A stretch of DNA of 64,000 nucleotides from Nocardia grenadensis NBRC 108939 (GCF_001613445.1 NZ_BDCJ01000002.1:206034-270033), one strand, 5' to 3'. Counted from the first letter of the stretch, positions 27,829 through 36,278 are shown. The notes: generated from the letters alone by a model not told the origin. A program made the numbers and translations.

Positions 27829-27868
27829 GTGCCGGTGTCCGGCGCGGCGGGGCGCCGGACACCGGCAC
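27829..27868 (-). terminator. 17-bp perfect hairpin after the SDR gene
   Basis: Arms 27829-27845 and 27852-27868 are exactly complementary over 17 bp (core GTGCCGGTGTCCGGCGC) with a 6-nt loop GGCGGG. It lies 43 nt beyond the stop of the SDR transcribed on the minus strand and 67 nt before tesB. It is probably the SDR terminator, of the strong-stem, T-poor type common in mycobacteria. Confidence 0.65.
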
Positions 27869-27910
27869 GGTTCCGGAGCGCGGGCCGGCCGTGCCCCGGT
27901 TCGTGGCGAT

Positions 27911-28672
27911 TCACTTGGGCGCGAAGCGCATTCCGGCGTCCAGCCGCAGGCATTGGCCGTTGAGCATGCCGTTCTCGACAATGGCTGCGGCCAGCTTCGC
28001 GTACTCCTCCGGGCGGCCCATCCGCTTGGGGAAAGCATTGCCGGCGACCAGCGGGGTGACCATCTCCTCCGGCACTCCGGCGAGGATGCCGGTATCGAAG
28101 AGCGACGGCGCGATGGCCAGCACCCGGACACCGACCGAGCCGAGGTCGCGTGCCATGGTCAACGCCATTCCGGCGATACCGGCCTTGGCGGCGGTGTAGG
28201 CGACCTGCCCGATCTGGCCCTCGAAGGCGGCGATGGAGGCGGTATTGATGATGACGCCGCGTTCGCCGTCGGCATCGGGTTCGCCCTGGCTCATATGCCA
28301 GGCCTGCAACCGGTTGAGATTGAAGGTGGCGATCAGGTTCAGATTGATGATCTGGGTGAACGATTCCAGATCGTGCGGCCCTGTCTTGGACAGAGTGCGT
28401 TTGGCGATCCCGCCGCCGGCGGTGTTGACGGCGATATCGAGGCCGCCCAGCTCGGCCACCGCGTCGGCCAGTACGGTTTCGATTCCCGCATGGTCGGTGA
28501 CATCGGCCTCGAAGAAGGAACCACCGAGATCGGCCGCGACCTTGTTGCCCTCACTCGCGGTCCGGTCGATGATCACGACCTCGGCCCCGCGCGCGGCCAG
28601 GAGTTCGGCGCTGGCCCGTCCCATCCCGGAGGCGCCGCCGACGACGACTGCACGTGTTCCCTGAATCTCCAT
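27911..28672 (-). CDS. SDR 3-hydroxyacyl-CoA dehydrogenase-like (HSD17B10 type)
   Basis: A 253-aa classical SDR. The glycine-rich motif is VVVGGASGMGRASAELL, NTAGGG replaces the usual NAG motif, and the catalytic Ser/Tyr/Lys are in INTASIAAFEGQIGQVAYTAAK (seen in part as VAYTAAKAGIAGM). The insert between beta-4 and beta-5 and the C-terminus (EEYAKLAAAIVENGMLNGQ) match type II 3-hydroxyacyl-CoA dehydrogenases (17-beta-HSD10), which act in beta-oxidation of branched or steroid-derived acyl-CoAs. ATG 28672 follows AGGGA. An inverted repeat at 28716-28735 lies just upstream. Confidence 0.87.
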   Translation of the reverse strand: MEIQGTRAVVVGGASGMGRASAELLAARGAEVVIIDRTASEGNKVAADLGGSFFEADVTDHAGIETVLADAVAELGGLDIAVNTAGGGIAKRTLSKTGPHDLESFTQIINLNLIATFNLNRLQAWHMSQGEPDADGERGVIINTASIAAFEGQIGQVAYTAAKAGIAGMALTMARDLGSVGVRVLAIAPSLFDTGILAGVPEEMVTPLVAGNAFPKRMGRPEEYAKLAAAIVENGMLNGQCLRLDAGMRFAPK

Positions 28673-28715
28673 GGTCCCTGTCTTTCTCGGTGTGATGCCC
28701 GGTCGTCGCACGCCG

Positions 28716-28735
28716 AACGTATACCGGCCTACGTT
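28716..28735. promoter_or_regulatory. Inverted-repeat operator upstream of the SDR
   Basis: AACGTA (28716-28721) and TACGTT (28730-28735) form a perfect 6-bp inverted repeat with an 8-nt spacer, centred 53 nt upstream of the SDR start codon. The size and position suit a TetR-family operator. No cognate regulator lies next to it. Confidence 0.45.
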
Positions 28736-28932
28736 ATAGCGGCGGGGCGCGGCCGGGCCACGGTTTTCGTAGAAGTGTCGGTGATAGTGCCGGTCGGGCG
28801 CTCGGGGCAGACCGAGCCGGTCCACCGCGACGGATCCCGCATCAGTCCGACAGTCATTCGGGCCGGCCGGATCCGCGCGGCACCAGGACTGTGCGGTAGA
28901 GCCCCGGGGTCTGCGACATCCAGACCTGCTCG

Positions 28933-29136
28933 TCACGCCCTGATAGTGGCCCATCGGGATATCGGCGGCGAAGGTATCGGCACCACCGGATCGGCGCTGC
29001 GGAAGGTGATCGTGCCGCGGTCTCGCTGCTGTGTACCGATACCGGCGAGCAGTTCGCCGAGCTCGGCGTGCGAATCGAAGGTGTCGTCGGTGGCGGATGC
29101 GGCCAGCGCCACGGTCAGGCGGTCGGTGAATGTCAT
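28933..29136 (-). pseudogene. Truncated CoA-transferase (CaiB-like) remnant
   Basis: From ATG 29136 the minus strand reads MTFTDRLTVALAASATDD, FDSHAELGELLAGIG and TITFRSADPVVP. I recognise this as the N-terminal 50 residues of a group of actinobacterial class III CoA-transferases. After DPVVP the similarity ends and the frame stops at 28933, where about 400 more residues would be expected. The 851-nt gap 28673-29523 otherwise holds the operator at 28716, the inverted repeat at 29369 and unrecognised sequence. Confidence 0.4.
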
Positions 29137-29368
29137 CGGTATGCCCCAGCGAGTCGAGCAGTGGCGGCGAGAGGGTATCGGTTTTCGCGCGCAGGTACTC
29201 ACGGTCTTGACAACCTGGTCGACGCGGTTGTTGGCCGAGCCGCCGGTGCGTCGGGGAAATTGGCCAGGCGAATCGGCTGCTCGGCGTAGTGGTCAGCCGT
29301 CCTCGACGACACAACGAGCCAGCCGTAACCGGCCCCACTCCGACGATGGGGGCATTACGGTGGACCAC

Positions 29369-29427
29369 GAAGACCTCCGATGGATGGGTGCGTTCCTGGA
29401 CAGCTCGCACTTCACTCGGAGGTCTTC
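29369..29427. repeat. Perfect 12-bp inverted repeat, possible IS remnant
   Basis: GAAGACCTCCGA (29369-29380) and TCGGAGGTCTTC (29416-29427) are exact reverse complements separated by 35 nt. The flanks carry no gene of their own. The block 29340-29480 differs in feel from its surroundings and resembles non-coding ends of insertion sequences seen in actinobacteria, but no transposase frame is present. It could also be a transcription terminator or an operator. Confidence 0.4.
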
Positions 29428-29523
29428 GCCTTTGTCAGCTCGACACGCCGTCACCAACGTCCATGGTCAGTACATCTAGCCCGCCGGGTGAGGGCGGATG
29501 TCGTCAGATCGGGGTGGTGTTGT

Positions 29524-29994
29524 TCAGTCGGTGGCGGGGTCGAGAAGTTCGAAGACGGGGTGCCGCTCGGCCTCGGCGACGAAGTGTTCGACGGGATCAT
29601 CGCGGGTAGCCGCGAAGTACTTTCGTGTCGCGGACGCGATCTGGATGTAGCGCTGCAGCACGGGCCCGGCTTCGACGTCGGAGACCTCGCGGAGGAGGTA
29701 GTCGCTGCCGGTTCGGCGCCGGACAAGCCGCACCCGCCCGGCGGCTCGGGCATTGTGGACCCAGCCGACCGCGCCGTACGGAGCGACAAGCCATCGCCGG
29801 TCGTCGTGCTCGACGATCAGCACCGGATTGTGTCGCAGCAGGCCGGTGCGTCGACCGCGGGTGGTGAGTACGTAGGAGTGCGGCACCACACCGGCCCGGG
29901 TCAGGGCGGTCATCACGGTGTTCTCGATCCGGTGCAGCCGACCCGGAGTGTACTGCCGGGCGGGACTCGATTCAGCAGAATTGGACATGGACAT
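29524..29994 (-). CDS. F420-dependent nitroreductase-like (Ddn family) protein
   Basis: A 156-aa split-barrel protein of the deazaflavin-dependent nitroreductase family. Diagnostic segments are LTTRGRRTGLLRHNPVLIVEH, here the RRTG motif that lies near the F420 phosphates, and WLVAPYGAVGWVHNARAAGRVRL with the GxxGWxxNxRA pattern. Mycobacterial relatives include Ddn, which activates pretomanid and reduces quinones. ATG 29994 gives MSMSNSAES; ATG 29988 is an equally plausible start. It lies 67 nt downstream of the Lcp/MpaB-like oxygenase on the same strand, so they are probably co-transcribed. Confidence 0.85.
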   Translation of the reverse strand: MSMSNSAESSPARQYTPGRLHRIENTVMTALTRAGVVPHSYVLTTRGRRTGLLRHNPVLIVEHDDRRWLVAPYGAVGWVHNARAAGRVRLVRRRTGSDYLLREVSDVEAGPVLQRYIQIASATRKYFAATRDDPVEHFVAEAERHPVFELLDPATD

Positions 29995-30061
29995 CTTCAC
30001 TGCGCACGACTCCCAGCCTAGCCGAACCGGCCACAATGCGTGCGTGGCGATCTCGCCGATC

Positions 30062-31288
30062 CTAGGTGCCGACCTGGAGGTTCTGCGCGGCGAGTCCGAC
30101 GGTCGCCGGTCCGGAGGCGACCAGCATCCGCTGAAACGCCTTCTGCTCCCGTATACCCCGCGCTTCGGCACGTGCCCGCGCGCCCGGGCTGATCCGGGCG
30201 GCCGCGCTGCGGAAGAGATTGACCGGCAACCGCAGCATCGGATACCACGGGGGCATATACGGCCACAGTCCGAGCTTGCGCATGGCGGCGGGGCCCAGGT
30301 ACATGGTGGCGATCGAAAGGTGCTGTGCGCGGGCGATTCTGCCGCGCAGCCACGGCAGGTTGGGGTAGTTCCAGGTGAGCGGGTCGTTCGCCATCGGCAG
30401 CGCGAGCCGGCGGGTGGTCTCGTCCGGGTTGGTGATGGCGGTCATGCAGTGGTAGAGGATCCGCACACTGTCGCGGAATCCGGTGGGTAGCCATTCGTCG
30501 GCGACGCCCATGAGCCACCCCACGTAGCGCGCGAGATGAGCGGCCGCTTCCCGGTCCGCCCGCGACGGCAGGATGCCCATCGCCATCCCGCCGATGAACG
30601 GTGCGATAAGGGCGCCGACCAGCGTGGCCGCCATATCCGTCTGATTGATCGGTAGTCCCCAGGCGTCGCCGTCCCAGTCCGGCATGGCGCCCACGTGCCG
30701 GCGGACCAGTGAATGGACGAAGCGGACGTGCAGGGTCGAACGGTAGCCGGGACCGAACGTCTCCATTCCGTTCTGGACGTCCAGCGCCCACTGCATGGTT
30801 TCGGCGAACCGCTGCGCGGGACCCTTCTCCAGGGCTCCGGTGCGCAGCAGGGTCTTGTTGAAGCCCGAGGCGAGATAGCCGCCGAGGAAGGAGACATCCC
30901 GTGCCAGGTACAGCCCGTCGAATCCGCCGCGGCGCAGGACCTGTTCGCCGCGGCGCAGCGCCTGCTCGTCCAACCAGGGTGGGGGTGTCTCCACGGCGGT
31001 GAAGAATTCGCGCAGCGGGGCGGGGGCGTCCGGCACCGAATCGATACCGGCGCGCAGGGCCTGTTCGAACAGCGGCCGGGTGGCGCCCATCCCCGTTGTG
31101 ATCATCCAGTCGACCAGCGAATCCATCGGTTCGTCCCCGACCAGCAGGGAGGTGCCCATGGCGTCCCACTGCTCGGCGTCGGGCGCGCCGATACCCATCA
31201 GCAGGGCGAACGGTCGCAGTCCTGGGACCCGGACCGGAGCGGCGGGGTGTCGGGTGGGAATCGCGGCACCCGTGTTGTCGGAACCCAT
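30062..31288 (-). CDS. Lcp/MpaB-like oxygenase (DUF2236)
   Basis: A 408-aa mainly helical protein of the oxygenase MpaB/DUF2236 family, which includes the latex-clearing protein Lcp, a b-type haem dioxygenase that cleaves polyisoprene. Lcp active-site residues have counterparts: Arg160 and Thr164 in QRFAETMQW (Arg164/Thr168 in Lcp of Streptomyces K30) and axial His192 in HVRFVHSLVRRHV. No Tat or Sec signal is visible, whereas Lcp is secreted, so this is probably a cytoplasmic member with another substrate. ATG 31288 is followed upstream by an operator-like palindrome at 31308. The substrate is unknown. Confidence 0.82.
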   Translation of the reverse strand: MGSDNTGAAIPTRHPAAPVRVPGLRPFALLMGIGAPDAEQWDAMGTSLLVGDEPMDSLVDWMITTGMGATRPLFEQALRAGIDSVPDAPAPLREFFTAVETPPPWLDEQALRRGEQVLRRGGFDGLYLARDVSFLGGYLASGFNKTLLRTGALEKGPAQRFAETMQWALDVQNGMETFGPGYRSTLHVRFVHSLVRRHVGAMPDWDGDAWGLPINQTDMAATLVGALIAPFIGGMAMGILPSRADREAAAHLARYVGWLMGVADEWLPTGFRDSVRILYHCMTAITNPDETTRRLALPMANDPLTWNYPNLPWLRGRIARAQHLSIATMYLGPAAMRKLGLWPYMPPWYPMLRLPVNLFRSAAARISPGARARAEARGIREQKAFQRMLVASGPATVGLAAQNLQVGT

Positions 31289-31307
31289 GAAACGAATGTA
31301 TGGACTG

Positions 31308-31322
31308 TGTTACATTGTGTCA
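31308..31322. promoter_or_regulatory. Imperfect palindrome in front of the Lcp-like gene
   Basis: TGTTACATTGTGTCA (15 bp) has the symmetric pattern TGnnACAnTGTnnCA. On the minus strand it reads TGACACAATGTAACA and lies 20-34 nt upstream of the oxygenase start, overlapping a TTGACA-like -35 element. On the other side it lies 32 nt before a decayed FAD-oxidoreductase gene. It is likely a repressor site in a once divergent promoter. Confidence 0.5.
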
Positions 31323-31353
31323 ATCATGGGATTCGCAAGGCCCGGGAGAAGCA

Positions 31354-31620
31354 GATGAACGATGCCCGTCGATAGTCGTGATCGGAGGCGGGCTCGCCGG
31401 CCTGGCCGCCGCGGTATGGCTGGCCGAGGCTGGGAAACAGGTGACTCTGCTCGATCGGCTATCCGACCATCGATCTGGACATGCTGTACATCACCGGCGC
31501 CGAGCGGGCCTTCGCTCGATACGGTGTCGATGTCTGGTTCCGGGCGGTGGCCCGCCGGATCCTGGTCGCCGACGGTCTGGTGTGCCGCCGCGGCCGATCG
31601 TCACCGCTGAGTACGGGGAA
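31354..31620 (+). pseudogene. Frameshifted FAD-dependent oxidoreductase remnant
   Basis: ATG 31354 with GGGAGAAGCAG upstream reads MNDARR then a stop. In the next frame the text continues IVVIGGGLAGLAAAVWLAEA and KQVTLLDR, a textbook FAD/NAD-binding N-terminus. The match stops near 31455, after which fragments such as YITGAERAFARYGVDV appear in a third frame. A functional protein cannot be made. It was divergent from the Lcp-like gene and may have shared the operator at 31308. Confidence 0.6.
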
Positions 31621-31791
31621 TCCGGTCGCGCGGCGATCCGCACGGCGGTCGCGCCGCCGGTCGGGAACCGGTTCGGGGCCGGTACGGACGCGCCGGTACG
31701 CCCGGCCGGGCCGGCATTGCGCCGACCTCGGAGCCGGGGCCGCGGTGCCTAGGATCGACGAGTAATACGGGGCCGACAAGGAGCTACGACC

Positions 31792-32310
31792 GTGGTGAAG
31801 ATTTCCCGGACCACTCAGGTGTCCGACAGTATCGTGGTGGACATCGATCCGGCGACTGCCTACGACGCGGTGACCGATGTGACGCAGATGGGCAGGTGGA
31901 GTCCGGAGAACACCGGGGCCGTGGTCCCGGAGCCGGGCCGGCCCGTCTACCCCGGAATGGAGTTCATCGGCGCGAATCGGCGCGGCGCCATGCGCTGGCA
32001 CACCGGATGCACGGTGGTGGTCGCCGAGCGGCCGGGCCGCTTCGTCTTCGAGGTCCGTCGGTGGGGAGTGTGGAAGCCGTTGCTGCCGGTGGCTGTGGCC
32101 ACCTGGGAGTACCGGTTCGAAGAAGTGGCCGGCGGCACCCGGATCACCGAGACCTGGTACGACGACCGCGCCGGCTGGCCGGATACGCCCGCCCTGTGGT
32201 TCGACCGGATCGCCACCGGGAAGCGAGGCTTCGCCGAATTCCAGAAGGGCAATATCCGGCGGACCCTGGAACGGATGAAGGCCGAACTCGAGACCGGCCG
32301 CGAATTCTGA
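31792..32310 (+). CDS. SRPBCC-fold polyketide-cyclase-like protein
   Basis: A 172-aa single-domain START/SRPBCC protein with a hydrophobic ligand cavity. Typical segments are IVVDIDPATAYDAVTDVTQMG at the start (quoted in part: IDPATAYDAVTDVTQMGRW), the strand GCTVVVAERPGRFVFEV, and TWEYRFEEVAGGTRITETW. The C-terminal helix (IRRTLERMKAELE) closes the cavity. Members act as cyclases, dehydratases or lipid carriers, and the ligand cannot be predicted. GTG 31792 lies 8 nt after AAGGAG. It follows the FAD-oxidoreductase remnant and may once have shared its transcript. Confidence 0.88.
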   Translation: MVKISRTTQVSDSIVVDIDPATAYDAVTDVTQMGRWSPENTGAVVPEPGRPVYPGMEFIGANRRGAMRWHTGCTVVVAERPGRFVFEVRRWGVWKPLLPVAVATWEYRFEEVAGGTRITETWYDDRAGWPDTPALWFDRIATGKRGFAEFQKGNIRRTLERMKAELETGREF

Positions 32311-32759
32311 ACCCGCCTCACCTGCGAGGAACGGGGCCACAGGGTTGCCGTAATCCAGCTCCGATCAGTGCGTTGATAAGCCCGATCGTTATCAGGACGC
32401 AGGGTTCGGCCGAGCATCCGATTGGTTATTGACGCTGGTCCGGACAGATGTCTACTTTTGCCCTTGTCCGCGGAGGATCTCACGGGCGCTCTGCTTGTCG
32501 GCTGTCCCGGCCGTCGCGTTCCGGGACGGGGCACGGCGCGGTGGTCTGCCGCGCCGGGACGCCGCGGCCGCCGGTTTGCCGGTGTCCGAGATCCCGATGC
32601 CCATCGATTGGGATTTCGCCCTCGCCGAGACCCGCGGGGAGATGAAGGCCGCATCCAGTTCGGCCCGGTCCACCCGGATCGGGTTGTGCGGATCGCTCCG
32701 CGGCGAGTAGAACGGGTTCTAGTCCAGAGCTCCCGTAGAGACCGTGCCCCTCGACCGGA
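32311..32759. other. 449-nt region without an assignable gene
   Basis: No frame here looks like a recognised protein. A possible housekeeping promoter is TTGACG at 32429-32434 with TACTTT at 32453-32458 on the plus strand. The frame it would feed ends at 32710 and contains MPIDWDFALAETRGEMKAAS. On the minus strand 32452-32673 reads RAELDAAFISPRVSARAKSQ. Both look more protein-like than random, so this may be a decayed gene, but I cannot name it. Confidence 0.3.
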
Positions 32760-34985
32760 ATGAGAACCGTGCCTGTAGCGCTGACCGCCGACCAGGCGGC
32801 ACTGGCCGAAACCGTGACCGGATTCGCCGACCGCCGCGCCGGTCGCGGATACCTCCGCGAGAACACCGAACGCCTGAAAGCGGGTGTCCGGCCAGATTTC
32901 TGGCCCGACCTGGTGGCACTCGGCCTGGCCGGCGTTCATCTGCCGGAATCGATCGGCGGCCAGGGCGGCACCCTCGACGATCTGGCGGTGGTGCTCGCCG
33001 AGTCCGGGCGGGCGCTGCTGCCGGGTCCGCTGCTGCCCACCGTGGTCGCGAGCGCGGTCCTCGCCGCCGCGGCGGGGGAGGACCGCGTCGAGGTCCTGCT
33101 GCGGAAGTTCGCCGCCGGGGCGACCGGCGCGGTAGTCGCGCCCGAGCACGCGATTACGATGGCGGGCGGCTCCGGCGATGCCGTACTGCTGAACGGCGCG
33201 ACCGGGCCGGTGCTGGGTGCCGCCTCGGCCGAACTGTTCGTGGTGGCCGCGGCGTCCGGGACGGAGATCCGATGGTTCGTCGTCGACCGGACGGCCGTGG
33301 GACTCGAGGTCGAGGTGCAAGACGGAGCCGACCTGGGCCGCGATATCGGGAGTATCCGGTTCACCTCGGTCGCCGTCGAGGCGCCGGTCGCACTCGATAC
33401 CGAGCGGGCCGTCGCGGTCGCCGTGGCACTATCGGCCGTGGAGGCCGCGGGGGTGATCCGCTGGTGTTCGGACACCGCCACCGCCTATGTCACCTCGCGT
33501 ACCCAGTTCGGCCGGCCGATCGGCGCCTTCCAGGCGGTACAGCACCGCACCGCGCAACTACGGATCACCAGCGAACTCGCCACCGCGGCGGCCTGGGACG
33601 CGATTCGCGGCCTGGACGACGACGCAGGACAGCGGACGCACGCGGTCGCCGGGGCGGCGCTCAGCACTCTCGGCAACGCGGTACACGCGGCCGTGGAATG
33701 TCTCGGCCTACACGGCGCGATCGGGTTCACCTGGGAGCACGATCTGCATCTCTACTGGCGGCGGGCCATCGCGCTGGCCGCGCTGGCCGGACCGGTGGAA
33801 TCGTGGGAGCGGCGGCTGGGCGAGGCGGCCCTGCACGGTCCGCGTACCTTCACCGTGCCCCTGCCCGAGACGGATTCGTCTTTTCGGGAACAGGTTTCGG
33901 AGATCCTGGACCGGGCAGCGGAACTGGACAACCCGGGTCCGTCGAAAATCGGCGACAGCGATGCGGTGAACCCCGGCCCGCGCCGGACGCTGCTGGCCGA
34001 CAAAGGCCTGGTTTCGCCGCCGATGCCGCGGCCCTACGGGATCGAGGCCGGGCCCCTCGAACAGCTGATCCTGCAGGACGAGTACGACCGCCACGGGATC
34101 GCCCAGCCCTCCATGGGAATCGGGCAGTGGGTGGTACCAATCGTGCTGCACCGAGGCACACCCGAACAACTGGACCGGTTGGCGGCTCCCGCGCTGCGCG
34201 GCGAAGAGATCTGGTGCCAGCTGTTCAGCGAACCGGAGGCCGGATCCGACGTCGCCTCCCTGAGCCTACGGGCCACCCGGGTCGAGGGCGGATGGGAGCT
34301 GAACGGGCAGAAGATCTGGACCACGCTGGCCCATCGTGCCGACTGGGGGTTGCTGCTGGGCCGCACCGACCCGGACGCCGAACGGCACCGCGGGCTCACC
34401 ATGTTCCTGGTCGATATGCACGGCACCGGGGTGACGGTCCGCCCGATCACCCAGTCCAGCGGCGATGCCGAGTTCAACGAGGTCTTCTTCGACAACGCCT
34501 TCGTGCCCGATTCGATGGTCCTGGGCGAGCCGGGGCAGGGCTGGACGCTGACCCTGGAGACGCTGGCGCAGGAACGGCTTTTCATCGGCGGTGTCCGCGA
34601 TCCCGGCCACAACAAGCGGATCAGGGAGATCATCGAGCGCGAGGAGTACGCCGGCAGCCGGGACGACGCGCTGCGCACGCTCGGTCGTATCAGTGCGCGG
34701 GGCGCGGCAGTCTCGGCGTTGAATCTGCGCGAGACGATCCGGCGGCTGGACGGTCAGCCGATCGGCCCCGCGACGAGTGTCGCCAAAGCGGCGGCTTCCA
34801 TGCTGCACACCGACGCCGCGGCGGCTGCCCTCAACCTGATCGGCCCGGCCGGAGCCCTCGGTGAAGCGGTCTCCGAACCGGTGCATCACGAACTGGATAT
34901 TCCCACCTGGATCATCGGCGGCGGGACGCTGGAGATCCAGCTCAACACCATCGCGACGCTGGTGCTCGGGTTACCTCGCAAATAA
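32760..34985 (+). CDS. Fused tandem acyl-CoA dehydrogenase, FadE34-like
   Basis: A 741-aa protein with two acyl-CoA dehydrogenase folds. The N-terminal half (about 1-360) has LGLAGVHLPESIGGQGGTLD and the C-terminal half (about 390-741) has FSEPEAGSDVASLSLRATR, NGQKIWTTLAHRADWGLLL and GGGTLEIQLNTIA. Mycobacterial FadE34 has this layout and oxidises steroid side-chain CoA esters; other actinobacteria make the same enzyme from two separate subunits. FAD and catalytic determinants are mainly in the C-terminal half. ATG 32760 is used; GTG 32769 is possible. The setting beside P450, SDR and thioesterase genes fits sterol or branched-lipid catabolism. Confidence 0.88.
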   Translation: MRTVPVALTADQAALAETVTGFADRRAGRGYLRENTERLKAGVRPDFWPDLVALGLAGVHLPESIGGQGGTLDDLAVVLAESGRALLPGPLLPTVVASAVLAAAAGEDRVEVLLRKFAAGATGAVVAPEHAITMAGGSGDAVLLNGATGPVLGAASAELFVVAAASGTEIRWFVVDRTAVGLEVEVQDGADLGRDIGSIRFTSVAVEAPVALDTERAVAVAVALSAVEAAGVIRWCSDTATAYVTSRTQFGRPIGAFQAVQHRTAQLRITSELATAAAWDAIRGLDDDAGQRTHAVAGAALSTLGNAVHAAVECLGLHGAIGFTWEHDLHLYWRRAIALAALAGPVESWERRLGEAALHGPRTFTVPLPETDSSFREQVSEILDRAAELDNPGPSKIGDSDAVNPGPRRTLLADKGLVSPPMPRPYGIEAGPLEQLILQDEYDRHGIAQPSMGIGQWVVPIVLHRGTPEQLDRLAAPALRGEEIWCQLFSEPEAGSDVASLSLRATRVEGGWELNGQKIWTTLAHRADWGLLLGRTDPDAERHRGLTMFLVDMHGTGVTVRPITQSSGDAEFNEVFFDNAFVPDSMVLGEPGQGWTLTLETLAQERLFIGGVRDPGHNKRIREIIEREEYAGSRDDALRTLGRISARGAAVSALNLRETIRRLDGQPIGPATSVAKAAASMLHTDAAAAALNLIGPAGALGEAVSEPVHHELDIPTWIIGGGTLEIQLNTIATLVLGLPRK

Positions 34986-35070
34986 CGCGCGGACCGCCCG
35001 GCCCGGTGTGCCCGGGACCCCGGATCGACCCATAACCGAGGGCGGGCACCCCTGTTACCCCGTCGGTAGC

Positions 35071-35446
35071 GTGACCGAGCGACTACCCGCGATCCTGCGC
35101 GCCGGCCTGCGCCTACCCGTTATCGCCGCTCCCATGTTCATCGTGTCCGGTTCCGAACTGGTCCTCGCCCAGTCGAAGGCGGGGACCGTCGGCTCTTTCC
35201 CGGCGCTCATAACGCGTAGTACCGACAAGCTGCGGAAATGGCTCACCCGGATCGCGGGTGAGTTGGCCCCGACGCCGGGGGCGGCACCGCCCTGGGGTTC
35301 CTGAACTCCGGTGCGGCCAAGGCGTGGCGCGATATCTGGGGCGCGGGGCACGGTATCGGCGCAGTGACCGAGATCGGTCCCACCGCGGCCGTGGTCGACC
35401 GGCTCGCCGCGGAGTACGACCGGGCGCGGGCGCCGCGCTGGGCTGA
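35071..35446 (+). pseudogene. Internally deleted nitronate monooxygenase
   Basis: GTG 35071 opens MTERLPAILRAGLRLPVIAA followed by PMFIVSGSELV and GSFPAL, the exact N-terminal pattern of nitronate monooxygenases (2-nitropropane dioxygenases). After about 65 codons a different frame continues with AKAWRDIWGAGHGIGAV and VVDRLAAEYD, the C-terminal pattern of the same family, and the original stop is probably TGA 35444 after a further slip. Some 230 residues including the FMN site are missing, so the gene is dead. Confidence 0.75.
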
Positions 35447-35452
35447 TCGACC

Positions 35453-36197
35453 TCAGCTCAGCGGGTGCGCGCGGAAGAAGTCCCAGATGAGCGCGGTGGC
35501 GCTGATGGACTCGGTGTCGGTGTCGGTGCCGGCCAGGGCCGCTGGGAAGATGTCCGATGGGGTGCCGAACCAGAGGTGACCGCCTCCGATCACCGACCAC
35601 AGCTGGACCTCGGCCCCCGCCGGGCACGGATAAGCCGATAGGACCACATTGCCGGTGACCTGCTGCTCGACCGGCTCGGCCGCACATCCGTTGCGCCGGG
35701 CCCAGGCGGCGGCACTCTCCGGAATCGAATGCGGGCCAGGGCCTTCCACTTCCGGTCCCCGATGCGCGGGATCGGCCGAACCGGATCCGTCCGGCGACGG
35801 GAGCAGTCGCGCGTTGGGGCCGGTGCCGCCCTCGTAGGCGACGATGGGGTCCGCGGTGCCGTGCAGGTGATCACCGGGACCGGCCGGGCGGGTGTGCACC
35901 AGTCGAAATCGGTCAGCTCCGCCACCGGGGTGATGGCGGCGAGCCGATCGGCCAGCTGGCAGCCCAGTGACGAGGTGGTGAAACCGCCCATGGACAGCCC
36001 GGTGGCGTAGATCCGCCGGGTGTCCACGCACAGTGTGGATTCCACCTCGGTGAGCAGATCCGCCAGATAGCCGATATCGGCCGACCCGGGTCCGAAGTCC
36101 CAGCGGGGCACGCCGGGCCGCAGTAGTTGCGGGGTGAGGGTGACGAAGCCGTGGGTGCGTCCATAGGCGCCGAACTCGGTGCTTGCCGTGATTCTGG
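35453..36197 (-). pseudogene. Broken PHB-depolymerase/LpqC-like esterase
   Basis: The minus strand encodes an alpha/beta hydrolase in two frames. Upstream frame: STEFGAYGRTHGFVTLTP, CVDTRRIYATGLSMGGF (nucleophile elbow GLSMGG) and ITPVAELTDFDWC. Near 35866 it slips by one base into HGTADPIVAYEGG (catalytic Asp) and SVIGGGHLWFG (catalytic His), ending HPLS at 35453. The N-terminal third with the oxyanion-hole HGxG is missing before 36197. Together with the adjacent nitronate monooxygenase relic this is a decayed segment; all three catalytic residues survive but not in one frame. Confidence 0.7.
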
Positions 36198-36278
36198 ATT
36201 CACACAGTTCGGGCCCTGGACGTGCCCGCGGCGCGCCCTCCGGCCGGCGCGGGCGCGACGCGCATCGCGCCTCGTGTT

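Noticed and set aside
28673..28932. Continuation of the CoA-transferase remnant in other frames
   Set aside because: One frame gives MSQTPGLYRTVLVPRGSGRP before a stop, which looks protein-like, but I could not tie it to the CoA-transferase family.
27674..29479. A 601-codon open frame on the plus strand
   Set aside because: It runs antisense through tesB and the SDR and across the intergenic hairpin; low-complexity Gly/Arg composition and no family pattern.
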